Of a stretch of 64,000 nt of DNA, positions 27,779 to 36,336 are shown in pieces. The position numbers were made by a program, and so were the translations under genes. The notes beneath the pieces are model-generated. The model ran no database searches. It was not told the origin of the DNA and saw only the letters and a program-made list of their open reading frames with translations. How positions within the stretch are numbered: the first letter of the stretch is position 1; every line of letters begins with the position of its first letter. Source of the stretch: DATBAX01 sp963762965 (GTDB lineage Bacteria > Acidobacteriota > Terriglobia > Terriglobales > Acidobacteriaceae); contig CAVXME010000001.1 in NCBI GenBank assembly GCA_963762965.1, positions 868,001-932,000 on the forward strand, written 5' to 3'.

Positions 27779-28458
27779 GTGAAACTGCTCATCGTGGAAG
27801 ACGAATTACGGATGGCGGAACTCCTTCGCAGAGGTTTGACCGAGGAAGGACACGCCGTGACTTGTGCGCCGGATGGTCAAGCCGCTTTCGAGCTGCTTCA
27901 GCAATCCGAATTCGAGGTGGTCGTGCTCGATGTCATGATGCCCAAGCTGAGCGGTTATGAACTGGCCAGGCGCATGCGAGAGGAAAAGAATTCCACCCCG
28001 GTATTGATGCTTACGGCGAAAGATTCCGTGCCCGACATTGTGCGCGGCCTTGACCTGGGCGCCGACGACTACATGACCAAGCCGTTCTCGTTCCGCGAAT
28101 TGCTGCTGCGCCTGGGTGCCGTGCAGCGCCGGGCCCTGGTCTCCCAGGAGATGAAGCTTCAGGTCGCCGACCTCTTACTGGATCGCCGCACCCGCGAGGT
28201 CACACGCAACGGCCAGAGAATTTTTCTGACCAAGACGGAATACAGTCTCCTGGAAAAACTGGTGAGCCGACCGGCCGGACCGTGCCGCGTGAAATGCTGA
28301 TTCAATCTGTCTGGGGACCAGGGCACGACGTTGGAAGCAACACACTCGACGCCTTTATCCGGCTGCTTCGGGGCAAGCTCGAGGGCAACGGACGCCGACC
28401 GTTAATCCACACCGTGCACGGCGTCGGCTACGTGGTGCAAGCGGAGAATCCGGCATGA
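27779..28458 (+). pseudogene. OmpR/PhoB-family response regulator with one-base frameshift
   Basis: The receiver domain is intact: acidic pocket EDE near residue 7, phospho-acceptor Asp51 in VVLDVMMPKLSG, and the Lys in DDYMTKPFSF. The winged-helix domain starts normally (RREVTRNGQRIFLTKTEYSLLE pattern, residues about 140-165). At 28271-28278 (CCGGCCGG) one base appears to be missing; the frame then ends at 28300. Reading on one frame over gives RTVPREMLIQSVWGPGHDV and the family C-terminus ending HTVHGVGYVVQ, with its TGA overlapping the kinase ATG. The total of 680 nt is one short of a multiple of three. The GTG at 27779 has GGAG upstream. Either a real mutation or a sequencing/assembly error. 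Confidence 0.88.
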
Positions 28459-29888
28459 AATTTCTCTCCATCGGCCAACGGCTGACCCTCTGGTATGTGT
28501 TGATTTTCGCGGCCGCCCAGCTCGCGTTCGGGGCGGGGATGTGGTTCATCTTGCGACATAACCTTTATGCCATCACCGATCACGAATTGAAAGGTCAGGT
28601 GGAGGATCTGACCCGCCTGCTACAGGCCCAGAAGAAAAAAAATACCGGCATTGCGAAATTGCAGGAAGAAGTCACCGAGGCCTACGTCCTGGAGCACTCC
28701 GGTGACTATCTCCAACTCTACGTGGGCGATGGTCAGTGGATTTATCGCGCCCCGTTCCTTCAGCAGCACACCTTGCCGGTCGTGGAGCCGTCCCTGGTGA
28801 ATCGAAAATCCTACGAAGACCATGACCTTGGAGGCAAGCCTTTCCGTTTCATCACCCAACGAGTGGAAGCCAATGGCCGCATCTACACTGCACAAAGCGG
28901 CGTGCCCATCGATCAGGTGCTTCGCACGCTCTCCATGTTCCGGCGATACCTGCTGATGTTGGCTCCGGTTCTGCTGCTGGCGGCGGCGGGCGGCGGATAC
29001 TTGCTCAGCCGGAAGGCCTTGTCTCCGGTGGATGCACTCACCCGGACCGCGCGTACTATCAGCGGAAGCAATCTCGGCGACCGGCTGGAAACACTGCATA
29101 CCGGCGACGAACTCCAGCGGTTGTCCGATACTCTGAACGAAATGCTGGCTCGCATTGAAACGGCATTTCTTCGCATCACACAGTTCACCGCGGACGCGTC
29201 CCATGAACTTCGCACTCCAATTTCACTCATTCGCGCGGAAGCTGAGATTGCGCTCCAGAGATCGAGGTCCGACGGGGAGTATCGCGACGCGCTGCGGCAC
29301 ATCCTGCTGGAAGCCGAGCGGACCTCGGTCCTCGTGGAAAAGCTCTTGACGATGGCCCGCGCCGATTCTGGAAGCGAAGTATTAGAAATGCGCCAGTTCG
29401 ATTTGCGCGCATCCCTGATCGAGGTTGGACTGGAATGGCGACGCGTTGCCAGTGCGCGCGGCCTTCAATTCAAGGAAAGCATTGCCAACCGGGAACTCAA
29501 TGTTTCTGGAGATCGCGCCGCTTTACAGCGGGTCCTATCGAACCTGCTTGACAATGCGGTCAAGTACACTCCTTCTCCTGGGATAATCGAACTTTGCCTG
29601 GAAGAAAAAAGCGGAATGGCGGTTGTTGCCGTTCGCGATTCCGGAGTTGGCATTGCGGACGAAGACAAACCCAGAATCTTCGAGCGCTTTTATCGCGCTG
29701 ACCCGGCCCGCAGCCGCGAGCTGGGCGGGGCTGGTTTAGGTCTCGCGATTGCCCACTGGATCGTGCAGCAGCACCATGGCGCGATCACCGTGGAAAGCCG
29801 TCCCGGCGTCGGTTCCAGTTTTCTCCTGGAACTGCCGCTCCAGCCTGCACGCGAACCCTCCGCGGTCGCCGAGGCTCTCTCGGCATAA
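28455..29888 (+). CDS. Sensor histidine kinase, QseC/CusS-like
   Basis: Inner-membrane sensor kinase of 477 residues. Two membrane segments (about 12-34 and 165-184) flank a periplasmic sensor domain. A HAMP linker (about 185-238) leads to the phospho-acceptor His250 in FTADASHELRTPIS and an HATPase domain with N-box LSNLLDNAVKYTP, DSGVGI and GAGLGLAI. Its ATG overlaps the stop of the frameshifted regulator (ATGA), so the pair is translationally coupled. The pair faces the TonB-receptor cluster and probably regulates it. The signal is unknown; PmrB/QseC-type kinases sense cations or peptides, but no acidic sensing motif stands out. Confidence 0.94.
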   Translation: MKFLSIGQRLTLWYVLIFAAAQLAFGAGMWFILRHNLYAITDHELKGQVEDLTRLLQAQKKKNTGIAKLQEEVTEAYVLEHSGDYLQLYVGDGQWIYRAPFLQQHTLPVVEPSLVNRKSYEDHDLGGKPFRFITQRVEANGRIYTAQSGVPIDQVLRTLSMFRRYLLMLAPVLLLAAAGGGYLLSRKALSPVDALTRTARTISGSNLGDRLETLHTGDELQRLSDTLNEMLARIETAFLRITQFTADASHELRTPISLIRAEAEIALQRSRSDGEYRDALRHILLEAERTSVLVEKLLTMARADSGSEVLEMRQFDLRASLIEVGLEWRRVASARGLQFKESIANRELNVSGDRAALQRVLSNLLDNAVKYTPSPGIIELCLEEKSGMAVVAVRDSGVGIADEDKPRIFERFYRADPARSRELGGAGLGLAIAHWIVQQHHGAITVESRPGVGSSFLLELPLQPAREPSAVAEALSA

Positions 29889-29934
29889 CACGTGAAAATC
29901 GCAAACGCTGATTCTTCCGGAAGAAGCTGCATGA

Positions 29935-32391
29935 ATGATTTCCGTGGAACCTTCGCCTTGGCATGACCAGGCGAGTCCATTTGCGGGTACGAAGCGATTT
30001 TTTACCTGCGACCGAGCTCTTCGGGCCCTTCAAATAAAGTTTAAGCTGCTGATATCGCGCATGTTAAGGACGGCATCAAAGGGCCATGCATTTGCTCTTG
30101 GTGAAGATGTGCGTCTGTTAAGCGCCAGGCTGATCGTGTCTCTGATGCTGGGGATCACGCTGGTTTCTTTGCTCTCCTCCTATTATGAAGTGCGTTCGGA
30201 GAAGCAAAGCCTCAGGCGGGATCTCGAGCGGCGTGCCGAAGTGTTGGCCGAGAGCATGACCGGGAACGTCGAACCTTACCTGGAAAAGGGCAATCATAAA
30301 GAGCTACAGCGGATTGTGGGACGCTTTGGAAACCGCGAACATCTGGACGGCATCGGCATCTATGATCAGCAAGGCCAGACCGTAGCCATTACCCCGGGAC
30401 TCACCGAGCAAGTGGCGGGTCACACGTCCGCGGTAGGGAAAGCGGAAACCGAAAACCGTGGGTATGGCGAGTTTGTCCACGAAGGCAATGTTTCCATTCA
30501 TGTTTATGCCGTGCCGCTGCATGTGAAAGATGAAGTTGTCGGCGGCCTCGCCATTGTTCAGGATTCCAGCTACATCAATGCGCAAAGTGTCAGTGTGTGG
30601 CGCCGTGCTTTCTTGCGTGTTCTCGTGCAAGGGGTCGTGATTGTATTCGTGACTCTGTTGATTGTGCGTTTGAGCATTGCGGGACCGATCGCGCGGGCTA
30701 CGCAGTGGATGAAGGCGCTACGAACCGGGAAAGGGTCGGCGCGGCCACCCGATTTGGATTTGCTGCGTCCGCTGGCCCGGGAGATGACGACATTTGCCGC
30801 GAGTCTTACCGCCGCACGCTTCGCCGCGGAAAAAGAAGCGCAGCTTCGTGAAGCCGGGGATTCGATTTGGACGGCGGAAAGGCTGGGCGTCCATGTCCGC
30901 GCCAAGCTGGAGCGCAGTCGGCTATTCGTAGTCTCCAACCGGGAGCCCTACCTGCATATTCACGAAGGCAAAACCGTTCAGGTTATGGTTCCGGCCAGCG
31001 GGCTGGTCACAGCGCTTGAGCCAATTTTGTGCGCCTGCGACGGAACCTGGATCGCGCACGGCAGCGGCGACGCCGATCGCGAAATGGTGGACAAATATGA
31101 CCGCTTGCGCGTGCCTCCGGAAGAGCCGCGCTATACCTTGCGCCGGGTTTGGCTCAGTAAAGAGGAGGAAGAAGGCTACTATTACGGATTTGCCAACGAG
31201 GGGCTTTGGCCTCTGTGTCACATCGCTCACACTCGGCCTTTGTTCCGGGCCTCCGACTGGGAACACTATCAGCGGGTCAATCAGCAATTTGCGGATGCGG
31301 TGCTGGAAGAAATGGCGGATATCGAGAACCCAGTTCTTCTGGCCCAGGATTATCACTTTGCGCTGCTGCCGCGGATGGTGAAGAAGGCGCGTCCGGATGC
31401 CCGGGTGGCGATCTTTTGGCATATTCCCTGGCCCAATCCTGAGGCATTCGGAATCTGTCCCTGGCAGCGGGAATTGCTGGATGGGCTGTTGGGGGCCGAC
31501 TTGATTGGTTTCCACATTCAATCGCATTGCAACAACTTCCTGCAAACCGTCGATCGCGCGCTCGAGTCTCGCATCGACTGGGAACATTTTTCGGTGAATC
31601 GCGAGGAACATCGCACCGTGGTGAAACCGTTCCCCATCAGCGTGGACTTTAACGAAACACCCCGGCAAACCGAGACCGAGGGGACGGCTTACGAAGAACG
31701 GGTCACCCTGTTGCGCGAGCTGGGAGTCGAAGCCTCTCTGCTGGGAATCGGGGTGGACCGCGTGGATTACACCAAAGGCATTCTCGAGCGTTTCCTGGCC
31801 ATCGATCTCCTTCTGGAAAAGTATCCGGCATATCGCGAAAAGTTCACCTTCATACAAATCGGCGCTCCCAGCCGTACCCACATCAAGCGTTATCACGATC
31901 TGCTGGGAGAAGTTGAAGCTGAAGCGGAACGCATCAATTGGCGGTGGCAAACCAGCCAGTGGAAACCCATCGTCTTCCTGAAGCGGCAACACAGCCACCG
32001 TGAAATCGACCGATATTACCGGACCGCGGATGTGTGCCTGGTGAGCTCATTGCACGATGGAATGAACCTGGTGGCGAAGGAATTTGTGGCGGCCCGTCAC
32101 GATGAGCAGGGAGTGCTGGTTCTGAGTTGTTTCACCGGTGCCGCCCGCGAGTTGCCCGATGCGCTAATCGTGAATCCCTACAACATTGAGCAAACCGCCG
32201 GGGCCATCCGTTCCGGGCTGGAAATGGATGCTGAAGAACGGCGGTTGCGCATGCAGCGAATGCGCAGAGTGGTGAAAGAACACAATATCTATCGCTGGGC
32301 AGGCAATTTGATTTCGGACCTCTCTGAGGTCCGGCTGGACACGCCGGTGGATGCCAACTTACGAATGCTTGACGCGAAGGCGAGCGCGTAG
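29935..32391 (+). CDS. otsA: Trehalose-6-phosphate synthase fused to membrane sensor/HAMP module
   Basis: 818 residues; ordinary OtsA has about 460-500. The N-terminal 325 residues add a membrane segment (about 63-82), a periplasmic domain of about 140 residues, a second membrane segment (225-247) and a HAMP-like linker (248-300). From residue 328 the GT20 domain runs to about 805. It has the SNREP motif, HIPWPNPEAFGICPW, GVDRVDYTKGILER and HDGMNLVAKEFVAAR, so the UDP-glucose plus glucose-6-phosphate reaction is expected. The enzyme would be membrane-tethered and possibly controlled by a periplasmic signal (inference). ATG 29935 has GGAAG upstream; ATG 30061 is an alternative. First gene of a trehalose locus. 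Confidence 0.92.
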   Translation: MISVEPSPWHDQASPFAGTKRFFTCDRALRALQIKFKLLISRMLRTASKGHAFALGEDVRLLSARLIVSLMLGITLVSLLSSYYEVRSEKQSLRRDLERRAEVLAESMTGNVEPYLEKGNHKELQRIVGRFGNREHLDGIGIYDQQGQTVAITPGLTEQVAGHTSAVGKAETENRGYGEFVHEGNVSIHVYAVPLHVKDEVVGGLAIVQDSSYINAQSVSVWRRAFLRVLVQGVVIVFVTLLIVRLSIAGPIARATQWMKALRTGKGSARPPDLDLLRPLAREMTTFAASLTAARFAAEKEAQLREAGDSIWTAERLGVHVRAKLERSRLFVVSNREPYLHIHEGKTVQVMVPASGLVTALEPILCACDGTWIAHGSGDADREMVDKYDRLRVPPEEPRYTLRRVWLSKEEEEGYYYGFANEGLWPLCHIAHTRPLFRASDWEHYQRVNQQFADAVLEEMADIENPVLLAQDYHFALLPRMVKKARPDARVAIFWHIPWPNPEAFGICPWQRELLDGLLGADLIGFHIQSHCNNFLQTVDRALESRIDWEHFSVNREEHRTVVKPFPISVDFNETPRQTETEGTAYEERVTLLRELGVEASLLGIGVDRVDYTKGILERFLAIDLLLEKYPAYREKFTFIQIGAPSRTHIKRYHDLLGEVEAEAERINWRWQTSQWKPIVFLKRQHSHREIDRYYRTADVCLVSSLHDGMNLVAKEFVAARHDEQGVLVLSCFTGAARELPDALIVNPYNIEQTAGAIRSGLEMDAEERRLRMQRMRRVVKEHNIYRWAGNLISDLSEVRLDTPVDANLRMLDAKASA

Positions 32392-32416
32392 TGACGCGCG
32401 CGTTTCCACGGGATCG

Positions 32417-33085
32417 TTATGGAAGGGAGTTGTTCAAAATTTGAGCGATGATCTCCTCAACCCCGGCGCCATCTTCGCCCAGGGTCACCCGATCGACACG
32501 TTCTTTGAGCGCGGGGATGGCGTTGGCGACCGCGACGGAGATTCCGCACTGATGGAGGAACGCATGATCGTTTTCGGCGTCGCCAATTCCGACAACCTCC
32601 GATTCGGTCAGCGAGAGCTCAGCCAGCGCGGCGGAAAGTCCGGTTGCTTTGCTGACTCCAAGAGGCAAAATCATGACCGCCTCTTTGTTGTAGATGATCT
32701 GCAAGGAAAGGCCGGAGTTCTGGATAATTTGAAGGGCAACGTCGTCATAAGGCCTGACCGTCGCCACGATGCAGCGCCCCACGGAGACTGGCACGCCGCC
32801 GGCTATCAGGTCCTTGACCAGAGACGGGTCCGCCTCGTGACACAGTGGGCGACTCTCCCCGGTTGCGGGGAAATGCAGGAGCGCCCCATTTTCTGCGGCG
32901 ACCAGATCGAACAAGTCTATGCGGGGAAACAGATCGCGCAATTCGGGAAGCTCGCGGCCGGTGAGCAGGATCAATTTTCTGCCGGAGGCACGAACTTGCC
33001 GCAAGGCGGCGAGGGTGCTCTCGGCCACTTTGCCGTCGCGGGCCAGAGTTCCATCGTAGTCCGAGGCCAGGGCCCGAAATCGCAA
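32417..33085 (-). CDS. HAD-IIB sugar-phosphatase-like hydrolase
   Basis: Cytoplasmic HAD hydrolase of 222 residues. Motif I is DYDGTLA (nucleophile Asp9, Asp11), motif II LLTGRE, motif III the Lys of GVSKATGL and motif IV GIGDAENDH. The C2-type cap between motifs II and III places it in class IIB (Cof/sucrose-phosphatase/mannosylglycerate-phosphatase group). Beside otsA it is the best local candidate for trehalose-6-phosphate phosphatase, although it is on the opposite strand and not an obvious OtsB. The start is TTG 33083-33085 with AAAGGA upstream; a longer frame has no ATG/GTG/TTG start. Confidence 0.8.
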   Translation of the reverse strand: MRFRALASDYDGTLARDGKVAESTLAALRQVRASGRKLILLTGRELPELRDLFPRIDLFDLVAAENGALLHFPATGESRPLCHEADPSLVKDLIAGGVPVSVGRCIVATVRPYDDVALQIIQNSGLSLQIIYNKEAVMILPLGVSKATGLSAALAELSLTESEVVGIGDAENDHAFLHQCGISVAVANAIPALKERVDRVTLGEDGAGVEEIIAQILNNSLP

Positions 33086-33153
33086 AAGCAGTTTTCCTTT
33101 CAGCTCTTGGATGCATCCTAAGAGGTCAGCAAAATGTTACGCCGCTTACAACT

Positions 33154-33837
33154 ATGAATCATCTCACGACATCACCGAACGCGAATCAGGCAGCCCGCTC
33201 TCCCTTCCACTTCAATTCAGGAGCGTACTTGCTGCGGATTGAGCGAGAACGAGCGGCAAATCTGGGCGAACTGCTCGAGGCCTTGCGTACTTGTCCCGAG
33301 GATTCCATTTTTCAGCACACCTTCCGGACCCTGCAAGAGCACCATTTTATTCGCGAAGGCTACTCGAACGACTTCGCCCATTGGGCCTATATTTCATGTC
33401 ACGAACTGGGCCTGGCGGAACGGCTAGCCAGTGTCGACATCCGCGCTTTCACGTCGCTGCCCGACCTGCGAGCGCGAATTGTGAAAATCGTCGAAGAATA
33501 CCTGCACCGGGGTCCGCGCTTCAAAGATCGGCCCGCGCTCAAGCCTTTCTATTTCTGTTCCTCGGAAACTGTGGTAATGCCCACACCGTTCGTGGCGCAC
33601 AACCTTGATGAGTTTACGAATGCGTTGGAACAGGTGAGCGTGCATTCCATTCATCACCACTTCATCGAGGCCCGGCTTCGCCTCAAGCTCAAGACCAACG
33701 ATTTTTCTCAGTGGTTGGAGCAGGAAATGAACTTGAAAGCGCAAGCCATTCGATTGAATGGCCTCGATATTTATACCTCCACGCTGGAGGACATTCGGGG
33801 CCAGATCGTTGCCATTCTGCGCGGCGCGGTGAATTGA
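33154..33837 (+). CDS. DUF5752-like protein beside trehalose synthase
   Basis: Soluble protein of 227 residues with no catalytic motif I can name. Characteristic segments are FHFNSGAYLLRIERERAANL near the N-terminus, SIFQHTFRTLQEHHFIREGY, NDFAHWAYISCHELGLAERL and SIHHHFIEARLRLKLKTNDF. These match, from memory, the DUF5752 family often found next to trehalose synthase-like GT4 genes. Histidine-rich helices suggest a possible metal site or HD-like helical bundle, but no HD motif is present. It lies 4 bp before the GT4 gene, so the two are cotranscribed and probably act together. Confidence 0.6.
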   Translation: MNHLTTSPNANQAARSPFHFNSGAYLLRIERERAANLGELLEALRTCPEDSIFQHTFRTLQEHHFIREGYSNDFAHWAYISCHELGLAERLASVDIRAFTSLPDLRARIVKIVEEYLHRGPRFKDRPALKPFYFCSSETVVMPTPFVAHNLDEFTNALEQVSVHSIHHHFIEARLRLKLKTNDFSQWLEQEMNLKAQAIRLNGLDIYTSTLEDIRGQIVAILRGAVN

Positions 33838-33841
33838 CGAC

Positions 33842-35227
33842 ATGAAAAAGACCGAAGCAAACATTGGAACTACAGCAGCGGAACGAAAAGCGCCGGGAAA
33901 AACATCGAAGCTTCCTGCCCAGTCCGCAGCTTCCGGCGGAGTGGTTCGGGCGACGTCCACCCAGATGCTCGAACGCCGCAAGAACCCACGCATCTCCGAC
34001 GTTCCACCACCGCCCGCACCCCCGCCAAAGCTGGAGGACTACGAGCCGATCATTGGCCGCGCCGAACTGGACGAACTCTACGTCCTGGCGCAAAAGCTTA
34101 AGGGGAAGACGCTAAAAATGGTCAATTCCACCGCCGTCGGTGGCGGCGTGGCGGAAATCCTCAACCGCCTTGTCCCCATGCTCAATGAGCTGGAGGTCGT
34201 GACCAAATGGGAAGTGATCACCGGAGGCAACGATTTCTACGATGTGACCAAGTCATTTCATAATGCGCTCCACGGCGAAGAGTACACGCTAACGGAACAA
34301 GCGAAGCAAGTTTTCATAATGCACAACGAGCAGAATCGCCGGCGCATGAGGTTTGACGAAGATCTCGTGGTCATTCACGATCCGCAGCCCGTCGGCCTCA
34401 TTGCCTCGAAACCGGACAGCCGCGCCAAGTGGATTTGGCGCTGCCACATCGATCTTTCGAATCCGAATGCGGGAGTCTGGAATTTCTTGAAGCCCTGGGT
34501 GGAGAAATACGATGCCAGCATTTTTTCGTCACCCGCGTTTGCCCGGCAGCTCTCCATCCCGCAATATCTTTTTTATCCCTGCATTGACCCGCTGTCGGAA
34601 AAAAACAAGGAAATCGACGAAAGCTACGTTCAGCAGGTCTGCGATAATTTTGGCCTCGATCGCTCGCGGCCGATCGTCACCCAGATCTCCAGATTTGACC
34701 GTCTGAAAGATCCGGTCGGCGTGATTCAGGCCTATAAGATGGCAAAGAAATACGTGGATTGCCAGTTGGTATTGGCCGGTGGCAGCGCCAGCGATGATCC
34801 TGAAGGCGCCATTGTCCTGAAAGAGGTGATGGTGGAAGCGGGAGATGATCACGACATCATTATTCTCAACCTTCCTCCGTGGTCCGCGCTGGAGATCAAT
34901 GCCCTGCAAAGGGCTTCCACTCTGATTGTGCAGAAATCGTTGCGCGAAGGTTTCGGCCTCACCGTCACCGAAGCGCTCTGGAAGGGCAAGCCCACGATCG
35001 CCGGCGATGTGGGAGGAATTCCCAGTCAGGTCATCCACAAATTAACCGGGGTACTGGTGAATTCAGTCGAAGGATGTGCCTACCAGATCCGCTATCTGCT
35101 CACCCATCCAGATTTCGCCGCGGAACTGGGAAAGAACGGACGGGAGCACGTGAAAGAAAACTTCCTGATGAGCACCAATGCCAAGCGCTGGATGCTTTTG
35201 TTTCACCTGGTGATGGGATTGTCATAG
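33842..35227 (+). CDS. TreT-like trehalose synthase, GT4
   Basis: Cytoplasmic retaining glycosyltransferase of family 4, 461 residues, patterned like trehalose glycosyltransferring synthase (TreT), which makes trehalose from NDP-glucose and glucose. A disordered Pro/Ala-rich N-terminus (about 1-65) precedes the first Rossmann domain with NSTAVGGGVAEILNRL. HNEQNRR, VIHDPQPVGLI and RCHIDLSNPN are typical of TreT and trehalose phosphorylase/synthases. Domain 2 carries the E-x7-E motif in SLREGFGLTVTEALWKGKP. Direction in vivo (synthesis or breakdown) cannot be read from sequence. It ends the trehalose locus and provides a route independent of OtsA. Confidence 0.85.
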   Translation: MKKTEANIGTTAAERKAPGKTSKLPAQSAASGGVVRATSTQMLERRKNPRISDVPPPPAPPPKLEDYEPIIGRAELDELYVLAQKLKGKTLKMVNSTAVGGGVAEILNRLVPMLNELEVVTKWEVITGGNDFYDVTKSFHNALHGEEYTLTEQAKQVFIMHNEQNRRRMRFDEDLVVIHDPQPVGLIASKPDSRAKWIWRCHIDLSNPNAGVWNFLKPWVEKYDASIFSSPAFARQLSIPQYLFYPCIDPLSEKNKEIDESYVQQVCDNFGLDRSRPIVTQISRFDRLKDPVGVIQAYKMAKKYVDCQLVLAGGSASDDPEGAIVLKEVMVEAGDDHDIIILNLPPWSALEINALQRASTLIVQKSLREGFGLTVTEALWKGKPTIAGDVGGIPSQVIHKLTGVLVNSVEGCAYQIRYLLTHPDFAAELGKNGREHVKENFLMSTNAKRWMLLFHLVMGLS

Positions 35228-35348
35228 CCGGGCCCGTTCTCGCGTCAAAAACATCGAACAGAGCAGGCGAATATTGACCCGATAGTTGCCCTTCGAAAAA
35301 AGTACAGCTACGCTTGTAACTCCTAAGCAGAGAGAGGAGTTCGGGTTC

Positions 35349-35846
35349 ATGCGGAGAGTCGTTAGCATTTCGTTCTCGCTCGCGGTTTTGATATCGACGG
35401 CACTTGCCGCTGCCCAGGACCTGTCTCCGGGAAAAGTCGCCGCAGAGGTCATTGTTGCCAAATGGCGAAACGCCGTCAGCGCAAAGAAGCAGGCCCATTC
35501 CATGATTGCGATGCTGGCCAGCGATTCGACCCAGGACGGAATCCCAGGAAAAGTCGAGGAGTGGATCACCACCTCAGGCCTGTATCGAGTAACCACGAAG
35601 CGGGAATACGACGATGGGGAATCGGTTGTGTCGCGACAGTTTGCCGAGCGCCGCGACTGGAACGGCTTCGTACGCGAGCTACAAGGAATGGAACTCAGCC
35701 GCCTGCGTACCGAGATATTCGAAAAGAGTGTGATCGTTTTTGGCCCTCCCCTGCAAATGCCTGCCATTGTGGTTTCGCAGAGCGATAACAAGAATGCTTC
35801 GCGTGTTGACGAAGTCAAGTCGCTCACGCCGCACATCGGTTCGTGA
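35349..35846 (+). CDS. Small secreted protein of unknown function
   Basis: 165 residues from the ATG at 35349, which has GGAG upstream and opens a clear signal peptide (MRRVVSISFSLAVLISTALA). The mature part (KVAAEVIVAKWRNAVSAKK and EEWITTSGLYRVTTKRE) resembles the N-terminal portion of LolA-like or outer-membrane lipoprotein-sorting folds seen in larger acidobacterial proteins, but I could not assign it. It stops without a conserved C-terminus and could be the remnant of a longer gene. It is 121 bp after the trehalose locus. Confidence 0.55.
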   Translation: MRRVVSISFSLAVLISTALAAAQDLSPGKVAAEVIVAKWRNAVSAKKQAHSMIAMLASDSTQDGIPGKVEEWITTSGLYRVTTKREYDDGESVVSRQFAERRDWNGFVRELQGMELSRLRTEIFEKSVIVFGPPLQMPAIVVSQSDNKNASRVDEVKSLTPHIGS

Positions 35847-36045
35847 TCGCATTGCATTCGCCTGGCGGAGTCGACGAAACTGGACTGCCACAATGCCCTT
35901 CAGAGAAAATGGCGTGGAACCTTACCGGCGAGATACAGCTGGACATTTTCTCCGTTCCGGTTGGAGCGCAAAAGTTGCGGAATTGCGGCGATTTCCAGCG
36001 ATTCTTAGGGTAATGGAGCAGGGTTTCTCTGCAATCCAGACTATC

Positions 36046-36139
36046 TGGCGGAGAGGGGGGGATTCGAACCCCCGATACAGGTGTTAGCCCGTATAACGGT
36101 TTAGCAAACCGCCGCCTTCAGCCACTCGGCCACCTCTCC
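36046..36139 (-). tRNA. tRNA-Ser(GCT)
   Basis: A 94-nt class II tRNA on the minus strand. The acceptor stem GGAGAGG pairs with CCTCTCC, the D-arm contains GCCGAGTGG, the anticodon loop reads TTGCTAA (anticodon GCT), a long variable arm is present, and the T-arm has GGTTCGAATCC. The CCA end is encoded (36046-36048). It reads AGC/AGU codons. No integrase or attachment-site repeat was seen next to it. Confidence 0.97.
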
Positions 36140-36336
36140 GGCGTTTCGTTTTCAACAGCTTACCATAATCCCCTGATGATTTTGGGGCTGTTTCCGTCCT
36201 GCGAAATAGCCCAAATCCTGTGATTTGCATCCAAGAAGCGCATGAAACCAAACCCAGTATCTGCCTTCCAGACTTTCGTAACTAGCTCACGAAACTAGTC
36301 ACAACTAGTCTTCTGAAGATGGGTTTCATTCCATAG

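Noticed and set aside
30922..31998. 358-codon frame antisense to the GT20 domain
   Set aside because: Lies wholly inside a strongly conserved enzyme on the other strand.
36046..36139. tRNA-Ser as an integration site for a mobile island
   Set aside because: No integrase, no duplicated tRNA 3' end and no phage or plasmid genes on either side.
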